DNA of 10,037 nucleotides from Akkermansia muciniphila (lineage in GTDB: Bacteria; Verrucomicrobiota; Verrucomicrobiia; Verrucomicrobiales; Akkermansiaceae). This document shows positions 6,357 through 10,037 of the stretch, piece after piece. How positions within the stretch are numbered: position 1 is the stretch's first letter; the number at the start of each line of letters is the position of its first letter. The stretch is from the NCBI GenBank assembly GCA_943324575.2, contig CALPMD020000020.1, positions 1 to 10,037 on the forward strand, given 5' to 3'. The translations under genes were made by a program, and so were the position numbers. The notes below the pieces were generated by a model, which was not told the origin of the DNA, did no database searches, and saw only the letters and a list, made by a program, of their open reading frames with translations.

Positions 6357-7852
6357 CGCATGTCTGAAATAGCTTGGGCACGTTCACGCAAGGCCTTGCT
6401 TGCATGTTTATGATCGTCAAAATCAATGCTGTACTCTGCGAATTGTTGAGTCGTCTCGTGACCTTTTCCAGCAATGAGAATGATGTCTCCTGAAAGCGAA
6501 TTTCTCACCGCGAAGTCGATGGCTTCGGCACGGTCGGGAATGCTGCGGAACGCCTTACCCGCCAACCCACTTTCGATCTCGCGAATGATCGCAAGTGGGT
6601 CCTCCGAGCGAGGATTGTCGGAAGTGACCACACAGGCGTCACTGTGTCGGGCAGCGGCGACTGCCATCAAAGAGCGCTTGCCCTTGTCTCGATCTCCCCC
6701 ACAACCAAAGACCGTGATCAGTCGGCGCGGACTCAACTCACGAAGCGTACGGCAAGCGTTTTCCAAAGCATCCGGCGTGTGTGCATAGTCGACGAAAACC
6801 GTAGCTCCACCCGCGTTTCCAACATTTTCCATGCGGCCTGGGACTTGCGGAACATCGACCAGCGAGGCGACAGCGTCTCGCACACGAATACCGCAAGCAC
6901 TGGCTGCCGCGATGGCACCGAGAAGATTGTAGGCGTTGAATCGTCCAATTAAAGGAGCCCTGACCAAAAAGGTTTTTCCTTTTGCTGCGAGTTCAAACTC
7001 CATGCCACGGGCAGTTTGGCGGAAGTTATTCGCGCGAAAATCGCAATGCACACCGAATCCAAATCGAATTAACGGCATCTTTCCTTCCAGCGAAGCCGCC
7101 AGATCCGCCCCATAGGCATCGTCGGTGTTGATTACCGCTACCGGCTTTTTACCCAGAGGGTTGGCTGCTAAGTCGTGAAACCAACCCGCCTTGGTCTTAA
7201 AATAGGCATCAAGCGTGCCGTGATAATCGAGGTGGTCCTGGGTCAGATTGGTAAAGACACAGGCGTCGAACCCAATCGCCGAGACCCGCTTCTGATCAAT
7301 GCCGTGCGAAGAAACTTCCATCGCCACTCCGCGGCAGCCGTTGTCCCTCATACGGGAAAGCAATGCCCCAAGTTCGATCGGACCGGGTGTCGTGTGACTC
7401 GCCGTTTGAATCGTTTCACCGTCATCCACCAGAATCGTGCCGATCATTCCAGCGCGATGCCATGCGGACTTCATCACGCGATGAAGCAAAAAAGTGGTCG
7501 TTGTCTTACCGTTCGTACCGGTGACGCCTGCAACGGCGAGATCTTTCCAAGGATCACCCGCTAGGGTAGAGACGAGGGCAGAGAGCGCTGCACGACTGTC
7601 CGCCACATGCAGCCATGCCGCAGGCGCGGCGTAATCGGCCGGTGGAGCAAACTCTGCCAAAATCGCAGAAGCTCCAGCGGCAAGGGCATCATTGATAAAA
7701 CGATGGCCATCGACGGAGGTGCCACGGATGGCGGCAAAAATCATCCCAGGGCCCACCTCCCGCGATGAAGCACTAATGGCTTGGATATCAGTATCTAACG
7801 ATCCAATGACCGTAACTCTTGGAAGGCTGGAAATAAGATCACGAAGAATCAT
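6353..7852 (-). CDS. murE: MurE, UDP-MurNAc-L-alanyl-D-glutamate--meso-diaminopimelate ligase
   Basis: MurE adds the third residue of the murein stem peptide in the cytoplasm. The 499 residues match the family. The N-terminal domain contains SREVGPGMIFAAIRG (30-44). The P-loop is TGTNGKTTTT (111-120). The central domain shows TTPGP (154-158), MEVSSHGI (178-185), TNLTQDHLDYHGT (201-213) and Lys221 in the YFKTKAGWF segment, the expected carbamylated lysine. DYAHTPDALE (355-364) and FGCGGDRDKGKR (382-393) lead to the C-terminal domain. DNPR (412-415) is the motif associated with meso-diaminopimelate; lysine-adding enzymes differ there. KGHE (463-466) also fits. Diaminopimelate-type murein is therefore inferred with good confidence. 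Start and stop both overlap their neighbours by ATGA, and no Shine-Dalgarno sequence is visible. Confidence 0.97.
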   Translation of the reverse strand: MILRDLISSLPRVTVIGSLDTDIQAISASSREVGPGMIFAAIRGTSVDGHRFINDALAAGASAILAEFAPPADYAAPAAWLHVADSRAALSALVSTLAGDPWKDLAVAGVTGTNGKTTTTFLLHRVMKSAWHRAGMIGTILVDDGETIQTASHTTPGPIELGALLSRMRDNGCRGVAMEVSSHGIDQKRVSAIGFDACVFTNLTQDHLDYHGTLDAYFKTKAGWFHDLAANPLGKKPVAVINTDDAYGADLAASLEGKMPLIRFGFGVHCDFRANNFRQTARGMEFELAAKGKTFLVRAPLIGRFNAYNLLGAIAAASACGIRVRDAVASLVDVPQVPGRMENVGNAGGATVFVDYAHTPDALENACRTLRELSPRRLITVFGCGGDRDKGKRSLMAVAAARHSDACVVTSDNPRSEDPLAIIREIESGLAGKAFRSIPDRAEAIDFAVRNSLSGDIILIAGKGHETTQQFAEYSIDFDDHKHASKALRERAQAISDMR

Positions 7853-9768
7853 TGGGCAGTGGTGGCAAGCGGAGAGGAAATCGGTTCGGTCGGTTTTAAA
7901 TTCATGTACGTGGCAACACGTGATGCGATTTTTCTAAATGCGGGTGCTGCAATTGTCCCACCAAAACGCGTGATTTTTTGGGTTCGTGGATCATCGATCA
8001 CCACAATACAGACGAATGCAGGATCTTGGGCAGGCATCATTCCAGCAAATGAGACAATGTAGCTATTTGGCAGATAGCCACCCTTCGGATTGTGCTTCTG
8101 GACCGTGCCGGTTTTTCCCGCGACGCGGAAGCCCGGGACTGCAGCCTGCGTCGCCGTACCGCCTGTCATGATGACTTTTTCAAGTGCCGCGCGCATTTGT
8201 ACGGCTGTGGTCGGCTTGATCACGTCACTGACAACTTCAGGCAGATAATCTTCGACGACCGTGCCATCGTTGGCGATGAGCGATTTGATAATATGCGGCT
8301 TTCGAAGTTTCCCATCGCTGGCAATCGCTGAATAAGCGCACGCCAACTGCAAGGGCGTCACATTCGATGCATAACCAAAGCAAGCACGTGAGAAGTCAAC
8401 TTCATTGCCTGTATTGCGCGCAATACCCGAACTTTCTCCGCCCAATTGAATTCCTGTTTTTCGGCCAAATCCATAATTGCTTAGGTATTCGTAAAAACGT
8501 TTTGCCCCAAGTTTTCGGCCGATCCCATAGGTCCCGATATTATTAGAACGTTGCAAGACTTCCTCGAAACTCAGCATTCCGGCTGGATGATCATCCTTCA
8601 CGATAACCTTGCCTGAATTATAGTAGCCGTTGTGACAATCGATCATGGTCTTGGGTTTCACCAACCCCGCATTTAATGCCCCCGAAGTGGCTACAATCTT
8701 AATCGTTGAACCCGGCTCATAAATCGTCTGGATGGCATAGTTGTAGCCATTTGTGGCGATGTCCTGCTTGTGATTTAGATCAAAGTGTGGGCGGCTTGCC
8801 ATTGCGATAACCTCGCCCGTTTTCGGATCCATCATCACAACAGCACCGCTCACGGACTCGAATTCCGCGAGATTTGCGTCCAACTCTTCCTCGACGATGG
8901 CTTGGATGCCTATATCAATCGTCAGCTTAACATTCAATCCGGCGAGCGGTGGCTTCAAACTGTCAACATTACCCGGCACCACTAGCCCTCGGGCATCGCG
9001 AAAATGCTCACGCCGACCATCCCGGCCGGCCAGATACTCTTCCATGGAAGACTCTATCCCGAATCGCCCAAGAATCCGCGTATGGGACTTACCTTCTTCG
9101 TCGGTCTTCTTGGACTCGCCGGTAAAGCCAATCAAGTGAGTCGCGAGATTTGGTGATGTGTACCAGCGCTTAATCGATCTCTCAAATTCGAAACCCGCAA
9201 TCCAGTGCTTATCAATGTCCTCACGAAGCGGATCCGCGACATCTTCCGTGAGTTCCTTGGCGATGGCAAACCACTTGCCTTTGCCTCCCTCGATTTTTTC
9301 GAGTAACTCTTTGCGGGGCATTCCCAGCGGACGCGCCAAAATATTCACCGCATAATCCAGATGCCTTTTGACGATCGATTCCCCCGACTCCCGAGCCAAC
9401 AAGTCTCCGCGCAACTGATTGATACGACGGCGTTTTTTTGACGAATCCAGTTCTTTCCAGCCGGGCTCCTCACTGGCCTCCTGATAGGCAAGACCGAAGC
9501 TTGCGAGCTTCGGATCAGACAAGTGATTCTTATCCACGAAAATTGAGGACACGGGAATACTCTTTGCGAGTGGTTCCTCCCGGCGATCTACGATCATGCC
9601 GCGGACGGCGGGTAATTTCTCAACGCGGTGGTAGGCCTTCCGCGAATTTTCAGCATAGTGCTTGCGATCGATGACCTGAATTTGAACCAGTTTCCAAGAC
9701 AGAACGCTGAGCCCGAGCACTAGGAGCGAGCAAATAATGAGGCAACGTTTTTGAAAGGCGGAATTCAC
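7849..9768 (-). CDS. ftsI: FtsI / PBP3-type class B penicillin-binding protein (septal transpeptidase)
   Basis: This D,D-transpeptidase cross-links newly made septal peptidoglycan as partner of FtsW. A short cytoplasmic N-terminus precedes one transmembrane segment at about 9-27. The dimerisation/pedestal domain contains VRGMIVDRREEPLA (55-68), AHLIGF-like THLIGF (210-215) and GRFGIESSMEEYL (234-246). The transpeptidase domain has all three active-site motifs: STIK (354-357, Ser354 nucleophile), SNN (408-410) and KTG (552-554). At 639 residues it is longer than E. coli FtsI (588). Much of the excess lies at about 82-135, a highly charged stretch including KKRRR. In the RG..DR motif the usual Asn-Gly is replaced by Arg-Glu (RREEPLA). 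No PASTA domain is present. The start is GTG at 9768, three bases after the stop of the FtsL-like gene, and the stop overlaps murE by ATGA. Confidence 0.95.
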   Translation of the reverse strand: MNSAFQKRCLIICSLLVLGLSVLSWKLVQIQVIDRKHYAENSRKAYHRVEKLPAVRGMIVDRREEPLAKSIPVSSIFVDKNHLSDPKLASFGLAYQEASEEPGWKELDSSKKRRRINQLRGDLLARESGESIVKRHLDYAVNILARPLGMPRKELLEKIEGGKGKWFAIAKELTEDVADPLREDIDKHWIAGFEFERSIKRWYTSPNLATHLIGFTGESKKTDEEGKSHTRILGRFGIESSMEEYLAGRDGRREHFRDARGLVVPGNVDSLKPPLAGLNVKLTIDIGIQAIVEEELDANLAEFESVSGAVVMMDPKTGEVIAMASRPHFDLNHKQDIATNGYNYAIQTIYEPGSTIKIVATSGALNAGLVKPKTMIDCHNGYYNSGKVIVKDDHPAGMLSFEEVLQRSNNIGTYGIGRKLGAKRFYEYLSNYGFGRKTGIQLGGESSGIARNTGNEVDFSRACFGYASNVTPLQLACAYSAIASDGKLRKPHIIKSLIANDGTVVEDYLPEVVSDVIKPTTAVQMRAALEKVIMTGGTATQAAVPGFRVAGKTGTVQKHNPKGGYLPNSYIVSFAGMMPAQDPAFVCIVVIDDPRTQKITRFGGTIAAPAFRKIASRVATYMNLKPTEPISSPLATTAQ

Positions 9769-9771
9769 AGG

Positions 9772-10037
9772 CTACGGGATAGCAGACGCCACACTGTGGC
9801 GACTGGATGCCTTGTCATCAACTTCTTCGATCACGCCCATGACGATGGGGCGTAAAGATGAGCCATTTTGTTCCATTTGTTTGCGGATCTCAAAACGAAT
9901 GAGAAGCTGATCCATCCGCATCTCGGTGGTGCGAATATCCAAGCGGCATTGTTCGACGCGACGCACGGTCGCATCGATCTCCCGACTGATTTGAACCTGT
10001 CGGTTTTTAAAATAAGCATGAAGAATTCCCCCCCCCC
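9772..10037 (-). CDS. FtsL-like division protein, C-terminal part (5' end outside the window)
   Basis: About 80 reliable residues precede a TAG stop. From HAYFKNRQVQ the sequence forms a strong coiled-coil candidate of roughly 45 residues, with hydrophobic positions spaced by three and four (V, I, I, V, L, I, M, L, I, F) through RREIDATV-like and TTEMRMDQLLIRFEIRKQM segments. A proline-containing tail (SLRPIVMGVIEEVDD) follows. A short coiled-coil protein directly before ftsI is the position of FtsL in dcw clusters, and FtsL activates the FtsW-FtsI pair. The sequence of FtsL is poorly conserved, so the call rests on position, size and coiled coil. The expected single membrane segment would lie just upstream, beyond the edge. 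The first codons visible (positions 10028-10037) are a G run on this strand and may be artefactual. A shorter GTG-started reading from 9966 would cut the coiled coil and is unlikely. Confidence 0.7.
   Translation of the reverse strand, partial: GGGILHAYFKNRQVQISREIDATVRRVEQCRLDIRTTEMRMDQLLIRFEIRKQMEQNGSSLRPIVMGVIEEVDDKASSRHSVASAIP
10028..10037. other. Terminal run of ten C, likely sequence-end artefact
   Basis: The window ends in ten consecutive C bases, the first of which is the last base of an EcoRI site (GAATTC, 10023-10028). On the coding strand this gives poly-glycine where an FtsL-type protein should have its hydrophobic membrane segment. A cloning junction, tailing or base-calling artefact at the clone or contig end is more likely than natural sequence. 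Confidence 0.6.

Noticed and set aside
5995..6372. Plus-strand open frame of 125 codons
   Set aside because: It is antisense to the start of murF and the end of murE, is low in complexity (Ala, Ser, Arg, Thr) and shows no family features.
7175..7564. Plus-strand open frame of 129 codons
   Set aside because: It is fully antisense to the well-supported murE and has no recognisable domain.

Overview
The window is one long minus-strand gene cluster for peptidoglycan synthesis and cell division (a dcw cluster). It carries the 5' end of a separate downstream gene at its left edge and the 3' end of an upstream gene at its right edge. In transcription order (right to left) it reads: ftsL-like (3' part only), ftsI/pbpB, murE, murF, mraY, murD, a membrane-anchored double-LysM protein, ftsW, then a 217-base gap and the N-terminal part of a GspE/PilB-type secretion or pilus ATPase. 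No plus-strand gene, RNA gene, CRISPR array, mobile element or long repeat was recognised; the long plus-strand open frames are shadows of the mur/fts genes.

The organism is a bacterium with a normal murein pathway. MurE carries the DNPR motif typical of meso-diaminopimelate-adding enzymes, which suggests a Gram-negative-type cell wall. A LysM membrane protein between murD and ftsW, an ftsI of about 640 residues without PASTA domains, a long MraY and a GspE-type ATPase after ftsW fit my recollection of Verrucomicrobiota best. That placement is inference and was not checked by any search.

The cluster is tightly packed. ftsI/murE and murE/murF overlap by ATGA, and murF/mraY overlap by TGATG. 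The remaining junctions have gaps of 3 (ftsL/ftsI), 7 (mraY/murD), 6 (murD/lysM) and 12 (lysM/ftsW) bases. None of the seven complete genes shows a clear Shine-Dalgarno sequence, so translation is probably coupled or independent of that signal. Functionally, MurE, MurF and MurD act on the UDP-MurNAc-peptide in the cytoplasm, MraY moves the product to undecaprenyl phosphate, FtsW polymerises and FtsI cross-links septal glycan. The FtsL-like protein is expected to activate the FtsW-FtsI pair. The LysM protein is a candidate periplasmic glycan-binding partner.

The usual next genes of such a cluster (murG, murC, ftsQ, ftsA, ftsZ) do not follow ftsW here. The right end is a run of ten C directly after an EcoRI site, which looks like a cloning or sequencing artefact. 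I found no convincing new system. The LysM protein and the lineage-type changes in FtsI, MraY and FtsW are the points most worth following.
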